A stretch of 36,280 nt of DNA, taken from contig JASEHG010000001.1 in assembly GCA_030018855.1 (NCBI GenBank), positions 1 through 36,280 of the forward strand, in the 5' to 3' direction. The notes beneath the pieces are model-generated. The model did not search any database. It saw only the letters and a list, made by a program, of their open reading frames with translations, and was not told the origin of the DNA. Made by a program: the position numbers and the translations under genes. Below, piece by piece: positions 7,036-13,960 of the stretch (position 1 is the first letter of the stretch; the number at the start of each line of letters is the position of its first letter). The stretch is from Candidatus Brocadiaceae bacterium. GTDB lineage: Bacteria > Planctomycetota > Brocadiia > Brocadiales > Bathyanammoxibiaceae.

Positions 7036-8124
7036 TCAATGGGTCGCCACCAGTTGTCTTAATTGTTCTTCCCTGCTGTATGCCTGGAGTTGTTCCAGCA
7101 GCTCGTCTATGTGGCCTAGCATGAACTTTTCCAGGTCGTAGAGGGAGAAGTTTATCCTATGGTCAGTAACACGGTTCTGCGGGAAATTATAGGTGCGGAT
7201 CTTTTCGCTACGGTCTCCGGTACCAATCTGTCCTTTGCGGGTCTTATCCCTCTTCTGCCTCTCTTGCTCCTCGTAGAACTCGTGGAGGCGGCTCTTGAGG
7301 ATCCGTTCGGCCTTGGACCTGTTTTTGTGCTGGGACTTCTCGTCCTGGCATCTTACGATTATCCCGGTGGGGATGTGGGTCATCCGGACGGCGGAGCTGG
7401 TCTTATTGACTTTTTGCCCCCCTGGCCCGGAGGCCCTCATGGTCTCAACCTTTAAGTCCTTCGGGTCTATATTGATTTCTACGTCTTCTACCTCTGGCAA
7501 GACGGCTACGGTAGCGGTTGAGGTGTGTATCCTACCCTGGGTCTCCGTAGCAGGTATCCTTTGTACCCTGTGGGTGCCGCTCTCGTGGCGGAGTCTCTGA
7601 TAGGCGCCCTCTCCCTCCACGGAGAAGATGACCTCTTTAAACCCGCCTATTTCCGTAGGGCTGCTATCAAAGACTTCTACCTTCCAGTCCTGTCTTTCTG
7701 CGTACTTTACGTACATACGGAACAGGTCTGCGGCGAACAGTGCCGCCTCCTCTCCCCCTGTCCCCGCCCTTATCTCCATGATGACACCCCCCTGTGCTCC
7801 TCCCTCCCGGGAGAGGAGTTGGTTGGTAATGTCTTCCATGAGTTCTTTCTCTTTTGCCTCTAGCCCCTGGAGTTCCTCCCGGGCCAGATGCTGGAATTCC
7901 TTGTCTTCCCCACCTGAGACAATCCTCTCTGCCTCTTCCTTTTGCTGGAGGAGTTGGGTGAACTGGAGGTAACGCTGGACTATCCTGGAGAGACTGCCCC
8001 TTTCCTTCATATAGGTGCCGTACTGGGCAGGATTGGCTAACGTGGCAGGGTCAGCTATCAGCCTCTCCAGCTCCATATACCTCTCGTTCAACGCCTTCAG
8101 TTTTTGTAACAGGTTGTCCTTCAT
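7036..8124 (-). CDS. prfA: Peptide chain release factor 1
   Basis: A 362-residue class I release factor that recognises UAA and UAG. RIPATETQGRIHTSTATVAV contains the PxT-type recognition tripeptide (PAT) used by RF1; RF2 has SPF. RASGPGGQKVNKTSSAVRMTHIPTG contains the GGQ peptidyl-tRNA hydrolysis loop, the methylation target of the downstream prmC. The N-terminal coiled-coil domain and the C-terminal NFPQNRVTDHRINFSLYDLEKFM are typical. The start ATG overlaps the rpmE TGA stop (ATGA), so translation is coupled. Confidence 0.97.
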   Translation of the reverse strand: MKDNLLQKLKALNERYMELERLIADPATLANPAQYGTYMKERGSLSRIVQRYLQFTQLLQQKEEAERIVSGGEDKEFQHLAREELQGLEAKEKELMEDITNQLLSREGGAQGGVIMEIRAGTGGEEAALFAADLFRMYVKYAERQDWKVEVFDSSPTEIGGFKEVIFSVEGEGAYQRLRHESGTHRVQRIPATETQGRIHTSTATVAVLPEVEDVEINIDPKDLKVETMRASGPGGQKVNKTSSAVRMTHIPTGIIVRCQDEKSQHKNRSKAERILKSRLHEFYEEQERQKRDKTRKGQIGTGDRSEKIRTYNFPQNRVTDHRINFSLYDLEKFMLGHIDELLEQLQAYSREEQLRQLVATH

Positions 8125-8402
8125 TTTTTCTCTTCGGGTGGCAGGGCTGCTACCGAGGGGCTGCCTGGGGCGGCTACCGCCTCTTCTTTTTCTACGGCCT
8201 TAGCGCTCTTTCTGTACCGGCGACGGAACCTCTCCACCTTGCCGGTGGTGTCTACCAGTCTCTGTCTGCCCGTATAAAACGGGTGGCACTTGGAACATAT
8301 TTCAACCACTATCTTGGGCTTGGTGGAGCGGGTCTTAAAGGTCTCGCCGCAGCCGCATGTCACCGTCGCCTCTACGTATTCAGGATGTATATCTTTTTTC
8401 AT
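8121..8402 (-). CDS. rpmE: 50S ribosomal protein L31, zinc-binding type, with C-terminal extension
   Basis: A 93-residue L31. MKKDIHPEYVEATVTCGCGETFKTRST.. has the CxC pair and CSKCHPFYTGRQ the CxxC pair, so this is the zinc-containing (C+) type. The family core ends near residue 70; the last 25 residues (AKAVEKEEAVAAPGSPSVAALPPEEKK) are a low-complexity charged/Ala-Pro tail. A strong Shine-Dalgarno (GAGGTGAGGAG) precedes the ATG and a good sigma70 promoter lies just upstream. It heads the operon rpmE-prfA-prmC-murA. Confidence 0.97.
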   Translation of the reverse strand: MKKDIHPEYVEATVTCGCGETFKTRSTKPKIVVEICSKCHPFYTGRQRLVDTTGKVERFRRRYRKSAKAVEKEEAVAAPGSPSVAALPPEEKK

Positions 8403-8421
8403 CTCCTCACCTCAAAACCTA

Positions 8422-8450
8422 ATTTTAGCAAATTAATCCTCCTATGGCAA
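8422..8450 (-). promoter_or_regulatory. Sigma70-type promoter of the rpmE-prfA-prmC-murA operon
   Basis: Reading on the minus strand: TTGCCA (8445-8450), a 17-bp spacer, then TAAAAT (8422-8427), about 20 bp before the rpmE ATG. The spacer holds a GGAGG that is not placed to act as a ribosome site. Confidence 0.65.
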
Positions 8451-8460
8451 TATGGAAAAT

Positions 8461-8525
8461 ACTAGGGACTAAGCACTAGGCACTGAGGACTAAAAGAAGA
8501 CTTGTTTACTGCCTAGTGCTTAGTG
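8461..8525. repeat. Heptad hairpin array, CACTAGG-type
   Basis: Left arm units GACTAAG, CACTAGG, CACTGAG, GACTAAA; then a spacer; then an inverted arm CTGCCTAGTGCTTAGTGTCC. The right arm overlaps the 3' end of resB, supplying GGA CAC TAA as its last codons. Confidence 0.8.
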
Positions 8526-9980
8526 TCCAGTAAGGGCCTGACCCAACTTTTCCATCATCCCGGCCTCTCCCCCCCAAATCCCTGCCCTCTGCAGTTGTAC
8601 ATAGGCCCGGCTACCCTCAGACGGTCCGCCTGAGGCGGATGCCACCTTCTCTACTACGTAACTGACTCTCAGCCACCGCCCCCAGGTCCTGAAGAGCATC
8701 CCGAAGAAGAGTACAGGGACCGCTATCCAGAGGAGGGCTACCCCTGGGTCATGACGATAGCTCAGGACAGTCCCAGCCTGGATGTTTCCAACCCCCACCC
8801 GCACCTCTTTAACCTCCTTTGTCTCACCCTCGTAAATCTTAAGTATTTCAGGCCTCTGCCCTTCCCCAGGGGTATAGGTCAGTTTCACAAAGGGACGGAT
8901 GGTGCAGGGACTTCCATCTTTTAAGAGTAACGTGCCTGAGATTACCTGCATGGTGCTGAATTCCCCCTCTAGTCCTGGTAGCTTATACGTACCCTTCTCG
9001 TCGGGTTCTACCTTTACCCCATTGGCAAAGAGGTCAAAGCGGTAGTCGTAGGCACTCTGGTAGAAGGTGAGTCCCCTGTAGCGTAAGGGTTCATTGACCC
9101 TGACGGTGACTTCCTTTTCAGGCTGCCTGGCATCGTATACCACTATGCGGCTGGCATACTCTACGGCGTAGAGGGCATCCTCCTTAGAAGAGACTACTAG
9201 CCCCCCTTGCTTCAGGGTCTCCTTGAGCCGTGGGCCGAAACCCTTTGCGGGGAAGCCCTCTATGCTGGGCTTCTGGGTGTATTTAATAGAAAATTTCTCA
9301 AGACCCAGTTTGAACTTCTTCTCAGGGGGCGCCTCCAGATGCTTTTCACCCCCGGTATACTTGTTCCACCTTATATCCTTTGAGACGGTGGCAACGTCTA
9401 CAGGCTCTCCTGGATAGATAGTCAGGTTAGACTCAAAGGCAAAGAGGAAGGTTATCATGGCCCCAATTACCGTGAGGATGACGGAGATGTGATAGGAGAG
9501 GGAGAGCCATACATAGTGGATAAAGCCTTGTTCAAGGACTCCTCCTGAGTGGACTTCTCCCATAAGGTGGGCAGGTTTCCTGAGGAATAGCCTTTTCTTG
9601 AAGAATCCCTCAATCCGCCTTGTGGCCTCTTCGGGGCCGTAGGGCAACTTGAACCCCACCGTGGCCTTATGTGCAGAGAGGGTAGAGACGGAGAGCATAG
9701 CCGGCTTCCTTATCTTGAGCACCCACGTGAGGCGCTTATAGGTGCAGAGGCAGAGGTTGAGGAAGAAGAGCCCCGACACCCCCAGGAACCAGGGGCCTGA
9801 ATAGACGTTAAGGAGGTCCAGCCCTTTTATAATCCTTAGGGCTAGCCCCGTTACCTTAATCTGCCCGTAGTCCCCACCGTAGGGCAGTATGTTCCCCACC
9901 AGATAAAATAAGAGGAGGATACCAAAGAGTACGATGGACGTCTTGGTGGAGCTCAATATGTCGTAGAGGGCGGAGAGCAT
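8520..9980 (-). CDS. resB: ResB/Ccs1-family cytochrome c biogenesis protein
   Basis: A membrane partner of CcsA in system II cytochrome c maturation. The start is taken at MLSALYDILSSTKTS (9980), giving 486 residues. The frame stays open further upstream, but that part would run into ccsA and through a G/C-rich heptad repeat. N-terminal helices are SIVLFGILLLFYLVGNI and GPWFLGVSGLFFLNLCLCTYKRL. A third helix lies near ISVILTVIGAMITFLFAF, followed by a large periplasmic domain (RYRGLTFYQSAYDYRF is conserved) and a final helix VALLWIAVPVLFFGMLFRTW. Near the C-terminus the peptide VASASGGP is encoded by a TCCGCCTGAGGCGGA palindrome also found in two other genes here. It lies 83 bp downstream of ccsA. 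Confidence 0.88.
   Translation of the reverse strand: MLSALYDILSSTKTSIVLFGILLLFYLVGNILPYGGDYGQIKVTGLALRIIKGLDLLNVYSGPWFLGVSGLFFLNLCLCTYKRLTWVLKIRKPAMLSVSTLSAHKATVGFKLPYGPEEATRRIEGFFKKRLFLRKPAHLMGEVHSGGVLEQGFIHYVWLSLSYHISVILTVIGAMITFLFAFESNLTIYPGEPVDVATVSKDIRWNKYTGGEKHLEAPPEKKFKLGLEKFSIKYTQKPSIEGFPAKGFGPRLKETLKQGGLVVSSKEDALYAVEYASRIVVYDARQPEKEVTVRVNEPLRYRGLTFYQSAYDYRFDLFANGVKVEPDEKGTYKLPGLEGEFSTMQVISGTLLLKDGSPCTIRPFVKLTYTPGEGQRPEILKIYEGETKEVKEVRVGVGNIQAGTVLSYRHDPGVALLWIAVPVLFFGMLFRTWGRWLRVSYVVEKVASASGGPSEGSRAYVQLQRAGIWGGEAGMMEKLGQALTGH
8625..8645. repeat. TCCGCCTGAGGCGGA palindrome inside resB
   Basis: A 15-bp perfect palindrome (8625-8639) plus flank. Read on the minus strand it gives A-S-A-S-G-G-P, in the same frame as the copies at 30387-30407 and 33829-33849. 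Confidence 0.85.
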
Positions 9981-9987
9981 ATTTTTA

Positions 9988-10062
9988 GGGGTTAGGGAGT
10001 AGGGGGGAGGGGGTAGAGGGAAAAGATTGCTAATCCCCACTCCCCACTCCCTACCCCCTGTT
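9988..10062. repeat. G-rich heptad hairpin between ccsA and resB
   Basis: Plus-strand units GGGGTTA, GGGAGTA, GGGGGGA, GGGGGTA keep the 7-bp period. They are followed by an inverted C-rich arm (CCCCACTCCCCACTCCC). The G-rich arm satisfies the four-run G-quadruplex rule on the plus strand, the template strand for resB. Confidence 0.75.
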
Positions 10063-10063
10063 T

Positions 10064-10987
10064 CTAATAGGCATGCATGCTGTAGAGGCCAAAGAGCTTG
10101 GTAAGGAAGCCACTGCCCATAAACGTAATGAGCATGCAGGAGAATCCCAGCAGGCAGAAGACTGAGCCCCATACCGGCCTCCACTGAGGTATAGACATGG
10201 TGTGGAGGTACATGGCAAAGGTCGTCCAGGTTATGAGGGACAGTATCTCAAAGGGGTCCCATGACCAGTACCTCCCCCAGGCATCATCTGCCCAGGCAGC
10301 CCCTGAAATCATGCCAAAGGTTAATAGCGGGAACCCCATTAGTATCAGCAGGTAAGATAGCCTGTGGAAGGTTTCTACTTCCAGGGAGGGCAGACCGTAG
10401 TCCTCCCAGGTCCTCCTGGTAACTCCCAGGGCCTTTATTATGACGTAAGATAGCTCCACGGAGCATCCCACCACGAATACGGCGTAGGCGCCAAAGGCTA
10501 TCAGTACATGCCAGAAGTACCAGGGGCTCTGCAGGGCAGGGGCCAGGGGTGTAACCACCGGACTATACTTGTTTATGGCTATGAATAGGGCGGCTATAGA
10601 GAGCATGGTGACAAAGATTCCTGGGGTAGTGAGTTCTGCCCACCGCCTCCTTATAAAGAGATAAGTGGCGGTATTGCACCAGGCAAACCAGGAGAGGCAC
10701 TCGTATTTATTTTGTACGGGTGGCTGTCCCTCCTCAATGCCTCTGAGCATAATGAGCAGGGTATGGGCAAGTACGGCCAGGAGGAGGGTTCGGGTGGCCA
10801 TCCTGCCCACCGCAAAACTCCTCAGCGGCGGTAGGGCCACCCTGGATAGCACCGCAGGCAGGATGGAGCTTATCCAGAACTGGAGGAGGTGGAGGACACA
10901 ACTCAGGATATATAGTCCCACCACGGCAAAGAATAGCCTCATCTCCAGGGTAAGTAACGTACTCTCCCTAAAGAATATCTCTTGCAT
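10064..10987 (-). CDS. ccsA: Cytochrome c biogenesis protein CcsA/CcsB (system II haem lyase)
   Basis: A 307-residue polytopic protein with about eight hydrophobic segments. It carries the family signature WADDAWGRYWSWDPFEILSLITW, the tryptophan-rich WWD domain that binds haem on the periplasmic side. Candidate haem-ligand histidines are in FYWHVLIAFGAY, ETFHRLSYLLIL and YLHTMSIPQW. With ResB it exports and attaches haem to CxxCH apocytochromes; two such cytochromes are encoded at 13961-15130. A sigma70-like promoter overlapped by a palindrome lies upstream (11034-11076). Some annotators name it ccsB. Confidence 0.93.
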   Translation of the reverse strand: MQEIFFRESTLLTLEMRLFFAVVGLYILSCVLHLLQFWISSILPAVLSRVALPPLRSFAVGRMATRTLLLAVLAHTLLIMLRGIEEGQPPVQNKYECLSWFAWCNTATYLFIRRRWAELTTPGIFVTMLSIAALFIAINKYSPVVTPLAPALQSPWYFWHVLIAFGAYAVFVVGCSVELSYVIIKALGVTRRTWEDYGLPSLEVETFHRLSYLLILMGFPLLTFGMISGAAWADDAWGRYWSWDPFEILSLITWTTFAMYLHTMSIPQWRPVWGSVFCLLGFSCMLITFMGSGFLTKLFGLYSMHAY

Positions 10988-11033
10988 GTCTAAGTCCTTA
11001 TCTTAATGGGGTCTTATCTTTAATTAAAACAAT

Positions 11034-11062
11034 ATTTTACCAGTAAAAGTTGGGGAATTCAA
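11034..11062 (-). promoter_or_regulatory. Putative promoter of ccsA-resB
   Basis: On the minus strand: TTGAAT (11057-11062), a 17-bp spacer, then TAAAAT (11034-11039), leaving a leader of about 40 bp before the ccsA ATG. Confidence 0.5.
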
Positions 11063-11076
11063 CGGTAAATTCCCCA
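11051..11076. promoter_or_regulatory. Palindrome overlapping the ccsA -35 box (possible operator)
   Basis: TGGGGAATT, an 8-bp gap, then AATTCCCCA: perfect 9-bp arms. It does not belong to any of the repeat families seen elsewhere in the window and it covers the -35 region. Confidence 0.45.
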
Positions 11077-11335
11077 GTAGGGTGTGGATGGTATAGGCAT
11101 GGGTTACGGTTGGTCTTTTAAACTAGAGGTGTAAGGGGATTCAGAGGTCAGAATTCAGTAGTAGATAATGGACTATGGACTATAGACCAGGGACTACGGA
11201 CTAAAGAAAGTCTATAGTCCAAAGTCCAGAGTCTAAAGTCTTTCCGCCTCAGGCGGATTAGTATTCTGAATTCTGACTACTGACTTCTGTATTCTTTCCC
11301 TACCCCCTGGTCTCTGACCTTGCCCCTACGGTTCG
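11077..11335. repeat. Gene-free divergent intergenic region with a large heptad hairpin
   Basis: No gene is seen between the ccsA start and 11501. At 11140-11290 there is a large inverted structure. CAGAATTCAGTAGTAG and GACTATG, GACTATA, GACCAGG, GACTACG, GACTAAA run rightwards. Then GTCTATAGTCCAAAGTCCAGAGTC and TATTCTGAATTCTGACTACTG mirror them. A TCCGCCTCAGGCGGA palindrome sits in the right arm near 11242-11256. Confidence 0.75.
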
Positions 11336-11365
11336 TTGACAAGGTGTTTCCGTGGTTGCTATAAT
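11336..11365 (+). promoter_or_regulatory. Near-consensus extended -10 sigma70 promoter for the CNNM pair
   Basis: TTGACA (11336-11341), an 18-bp spacer, TATAAT (11360-11365) preceded by TGC (extended -10). Start near 11372 would leave a leader of about 130 nt holding a G-rich heptad array and a degenerate CTGCCTGAGGCGGA palindrome. Confidence 0.75.
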
Positions 11366-11381
11366 ACTTCTGCAGGGACTA

Positions 11382-11413
11382 GGGGTTAGGGATTAAGGGC
11401 TAGGGATAGGGGA
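11382..11413 (+). repeat. G-rich heptad array in the CNNM leader (G-quadruplex potential)
   Basis: Units TAGGGGT, TAGGGAT, TAAGGGC, TAGGGAT, AGGGG: at least four runs of three or more G with loops of at most five, on the mRNA-sense strand. Confidence 0.65.
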
Positions 11414-11500
11414 AGAAATATAACGCAGGCTAATCTGCCTGAGGCGGACTGCGGCTACCCCTGCCCTCTGGCCCCTAATCCCTGACTCCTGCCTACACTT

Positions 11501-12754
11501 ATGACAATGGATCTGTTCTGGTTCTTCCTCCTAATGGGTTCTTTACTCTGTCTATCGGCCCTGTTTTCAGGCTCAGAGACGGCCCTGTTCTCCCTTTCCA
11601 GGGAAGACGTTAAGAGGATAGAGGCCGAAGGCACTCGTACGGGGAGGCTCATAGCGGGACTGGTCAGTTCCCCCAAGAAACTCCTTATTACACTACTCTT
11701 TGGTAACAATGTAGTTAATGTAGCCTTTTTCAGCCTCTCGTATGGCCTGTCTCAATGGGCCCTCCAGCACGAGACCCATGGGGCCTTCTGGGCTACCGTC
11801 AGTGGGTTGGCAAGTCTCCTTATCGTTATCACCTTCGGGGAGGTAATCCCTAAAAGTATCGCAGTAAAGATACCCGAACACCTGGCCCATTACATAGCCT
11901 TCCCTATTTACGTAATAGATAAGCTCCTCTTGCCTTTCAGGGTACCCCTGGGGTGGATAGTGGATGGTGTGGGCTGGGTACTGGGTTGGCGCCCCAGGCA
12001 CGAACCTTATGTGACCATGGAGGAACTAAAGGTCATGCTCTCCTTGAGTGAGAAGCACGGGGCCGTGGAACCCAAGGCGAGGAGCATGATACATGCAGTG
12101 CTGGACTTTGGCAGGATGAGGGTGAGGGATTTGATGGTGCCCAGGGTGGATATGGTGGTCTTTGATATCTCCCGTCCTGCAGGGGAATTTGCTCAATTGG
12201 CCAGGAGTCGCATCTACAAGAAGATGCCCGTCTTTGAGGGTACCAGCGATAATATACTCGGGGTAGTTTATGCCAAAGACGTGTTCCTCAATCCGGATGC
12301 CAGATTAAGGGATCTGGTGAAGCCCATCCTTTTTGTCCCTGAGTCAAAGAATATAGAGAGCCTCCTCAGAGAGTTCCGCAGGGAGCACCAGCAGATGGCC
12401 ATTGTGGTAGACGAGTATGGCGGCACGGCAGGGCTTATTACCCTGGAGGACCTCCTGGAAGAGGTAGTGGGAGACATCCAGGATGAGACGGAACGCCCGG
12501 AAGAACCCATAAGGAGGGTAGGAGATAACCGTTACATAGTTCACGGCAGTCTCAGCCTCAGGGACTGGTCTGGGACCTTCGGGGTAGAGTTGGAATCCAG
12601 TGAGGCCGACACCGTAGGGGGCTTTGTGGTCTCTCTCCTGGGCCGTATACCACAGAGGGAGGACAGTGTTAGTTACCAGAACATCGTCTTTACGGTGGAT
12701 GAGGTTAAGAGGCGACGTGTCACCAGACTTCTTATAGAATTCAGAGAGGAGTAG
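11501..12754 (+). CDS. CNNM/CorC-type transporter-like protein (DUF21-CBS-CorC_HlyC)
   Basis: 417 residues. The N-terminal DUF21 membrane domain (about 1-190) has LSALFSGSETALFSLSREDV, NNVVNVAFFSLSYG and GEVIPKSIAVKIPEHLAHYIAFP. A CBS pair follows (about 205-330: VRDLMVPRVDMVVF, IYKKMPVFEGTSDNILGVVYAKD, QMAIVVDEYGGTAGLITLEDLLEEVVGDI). The C-terminal CorC_HlyC domain is about 340-415 (RYIVHGSLSLRDWSGTFGVEL, DTVGGFVVSLLGRIP). Family members are annotated as hemolysin-like but are related to Mg2+/Co2+ efflux proteins (CorC, YfjD, CNNM). Transcription probably starts at the promoter at 11336. No clear Shine-Dalgarno is seen; Met at 11507 is an alternative start. The TAG stop lies in GTAGGCACTAAG of the following repeat. 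Confidence 0.9.
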   Translation: MTMDLFWFFLLMGSLLCLSALFSGSETALFSLSREDVKRIEAEGTRTGRLIAGLVSSPKKLLITLLFGNNVVNVAFFSLSYGLSQWALQHETHGAFWATVSGLASLLIVITFGEVIPKSIAVKIPEHLAHYIAFPIYVIDKLLLPFRVPLGWIVDGVGWVLGWRPRHEPYVTMEELKVMLSLSEKHGAVEPKARSMIHAVLDFGRMRVRDLMVPRVDMVVFDISRPAGEFAQLARSRIYKKMPVFEGTSDNILGVVYAKDVFLNPDARLRDLVKPILFVPESKNIESLLREFRREHQQMAIVVDEYGGTAGLITLEDLLEEVVGDIQDETERPEEPIRRVGDNRYIVHGSLSLRDWSGTFGVELESSEADTVGGFVVSLLGRIPQREDSVSYQNIVFTVDEVKRRRVTRLLIEFREE

Positions 12755-12831
12755 GCACTAAGCACGAAACACTGTCTTTGTTGCCTGATTCCTAGTGCGT
12801 AGTTAATAGTGCCTAGTGCATAGTGTTGTTT
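12752..12831. repeat. Heptad hairpin array between the CNNM genes
   Basis: Left arm GGCACTAAGCACGAAACACTG, then a spacer, then an inverted arm CTAGTGCGTAGTTAATAGTGCCTAGTGCATAGTG. It supplies the stop of the upstream gene. Confidence 0.75.
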
Positions 12832-12838
12832 TAAGACC

Positions 12839-13804
12839 ATGACGGAATATTACTTATTAATCCTGGCCCTTTGCCTTTCCTTCCTCTACTCTGGTAGTGA
12901 GACGGGCTTCTACTGTCTCAACCGCATAAGGCTCCATTACAGGGAGATAAAGGGCTGGTGGTCGGCAAGGATAATAATGAGATACCTGGCAGAGCCGCAG
13001 AGACTCATCTGCGCTATCCTTATTGGAAACAACGTTGCCAATTACCTTGCTACCATTGTCTTTACCTCCATCCTTATGCACAAGGTCTCCCCGGCGGAGG
13101 CAGGGTTGATGGCCACACTGATTCTGGCCCCCGTACTGATGATATTTTGCGAGATTCTCCCAAAGAGCCTCTTTCAGAGACATGCCGATAATTTCTTTTA
13201 TAAGGTGGTACCACTGGTGGAGGTCTCCTCAAGGCTCTTTCAACCCCTTGTAATACTGCTGGGGCTGACGAGTCGCCTGCCAGAGTACTTTATCCGTGCG
13301 GAGGCCCGGCAGAGCCCCTTCTTCAGCCCACAGCGTCTCAGTTTCCTATTGGAGGAAGGGGCAGAAGGGGGGGCCCTTTCTATGTATCAAAACATTATGG
13401 CCAGTAACATAATGGCCATGGGACAGACACCCGTAGGTAAGGTAATGATACCGCTGGAAGAGGTTACCATGGTCCCGGATACGGTCGGTCCGGAGACCCT
13501 CAAAGACATTGCCAGGGCAAAGAAGTTTTCCCGTATACCCGTCTATCAACGGGAGAGGTCTAAGGTGGTGGGTATCCTTACCCTCCTAGATTTCCTCAGA
13601 GAGGACAAAAAGGAGGTAAGGCCTTTTGTTAAACCCACCGTCTACCTGGAGGCCAGCCTGCCAGTAGATGATGCCTTACTCAGGCTCAGACACTCCAAGC
13701 AGAGGATGGGGATCGTTACCGATGGGAAAGACGGCAGGGCAGTGGGTATAATAACCATTAAAGATTTGGTGGAAGAGGTCGTAGGAGAACTCTCTGTGTG
13801 GTAG
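12839..13804 (+). CDS. Second CNNM-type DUF21-CBS membrane protein
   Basis: A 321-residue paralogue of the preceding gene. The DUF21 domain (about 1-180) has LSFLYSGSETGFYCLNRIRL, IGNNVANYLATI and FCEILPKSLFQRHADNFFYK. A CBS pair follows (about 200-320: VGKVMIPLEEVTMVPD, FSRIPVYQRERSKVVGILTLLDFL, RMGIVTDGKDGRAVGIITIKDLVEEVVGEL). It ends right after the CBS pair, so it lacks the CorC_HlyC domain of its neighbour. Tandem DUF21-CBS pairs of unequal length are common, and the two may form a heteromer. Proposed role: divalent metal or cation transport. It is co-transcribed with the upstream gene unless the intervening repeat terminates. Confidence 0.88.
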   Translation: MTEYYLLILALCLSFLYSGSETGFYCLNRIRLHYREIKGWWSARIIMRYLAEPQRLICAILIGNNVANYLATIVFTSILMHKVSPAEAGLMATLILAPVLMIFCEILPKSLFQRHADNFFYKVVPLVEVSSRLFQPLVILLGLTSRLPEYFIRAEARQSPFFSPQRLSFLLEEGAEGGALSMYQNIMASNIMAMGQTPVGKVMIPLEEVTMVPDTVGPETLKDIARAKKFSRIPVYQRERSKVVGILTLLDFLREDKKEVRPFVKPTVYLEASLPVDDALLRLRHSKQRMGIVTDGKDGRAVGIITIKDLVEEVVGELSVW

Positions 13805-13807
13805 CTA

Positions 13808-13835
13808 GTAGGGGCACGTTGCAATGTGCCCCTGC
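13808..13835. repeat. GTAGGGGC-family palindrome, 28 bp
   Basis: GTAGGGGCACGTTG and its near-perfect complement. It is almost identical to the copy inside tsaD at 35744-35771 and begins four bases after the CNNM stop codon. Confidence 0.85.
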
Positions 13836-13860
13836 TTACTTACATTAAAACGCACCAGTT

Positions 13861-13890
13861 GTAGGGACAGGGCTAAAGCCCTATCCCTAC
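13861..13890. repeat. GTAGGGACAGGGCT palindrome
   Basis: A 30-bp inverted repeat, 14-bp arms with one mismatch, ending CCCTAC. Confidence 0.8.
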
Positions 13891-13902
13891 ACACCCCTTT
13901 GT

Positions 13903-13920
13903 CCCCTCTTTCTAGAGGGG
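13903..13920. terminator. Hairpin CCCCTCT-TTCT-AGAGGGG between convergent genes
   Basis: Seven-bp arms with a 4-nt loop, between convergent genes. It resembles the palindrome inside the GH57 gene at 22752-22793. No strong T-tract, so its termination role is inferred from position. Confidence 0.5.
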
Positions 13921-13930
13921 AAATAATAAT

Positions 13931-13952
13931 GGACAGACCTGAAGGTCTGTCC
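13931..13952. repeat. GGACAGACCT palindrome
   Basis: GGACAGACCT, GA, AGGTCTGTCC: perfect 10-bp arms followed by CTACA. Half of this element also lies at 1713-1727. Confidence 0.8.
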
Positions 13953-13960
13953 CTACATTA

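Noticed and set aside
7036..8124. Programmed frameshift as in release factor 2
   Set aside because: The protein is RF1 (PAT motif, continuous frame, ATGA overlap start); no internal stop.
9981..10184. N-terminal extension of resB by 68 residues
   Set aside because: It would overlap ccsA by 121 bp and run through a low-complexity heptad array; the ResB family N-terminus starts at the Met at 9980.
11051..11076. Rho-independent terminator
   Set aside because: No gene ends nearby and no T-tract follows; the site overlaps a promoter, so an operator reading fits better.
11693..12001. 102-codon open frame opposite the first CNNM gene
   Set aside because: Shadow of a conserved DUF21 coding region; no ribosome site.
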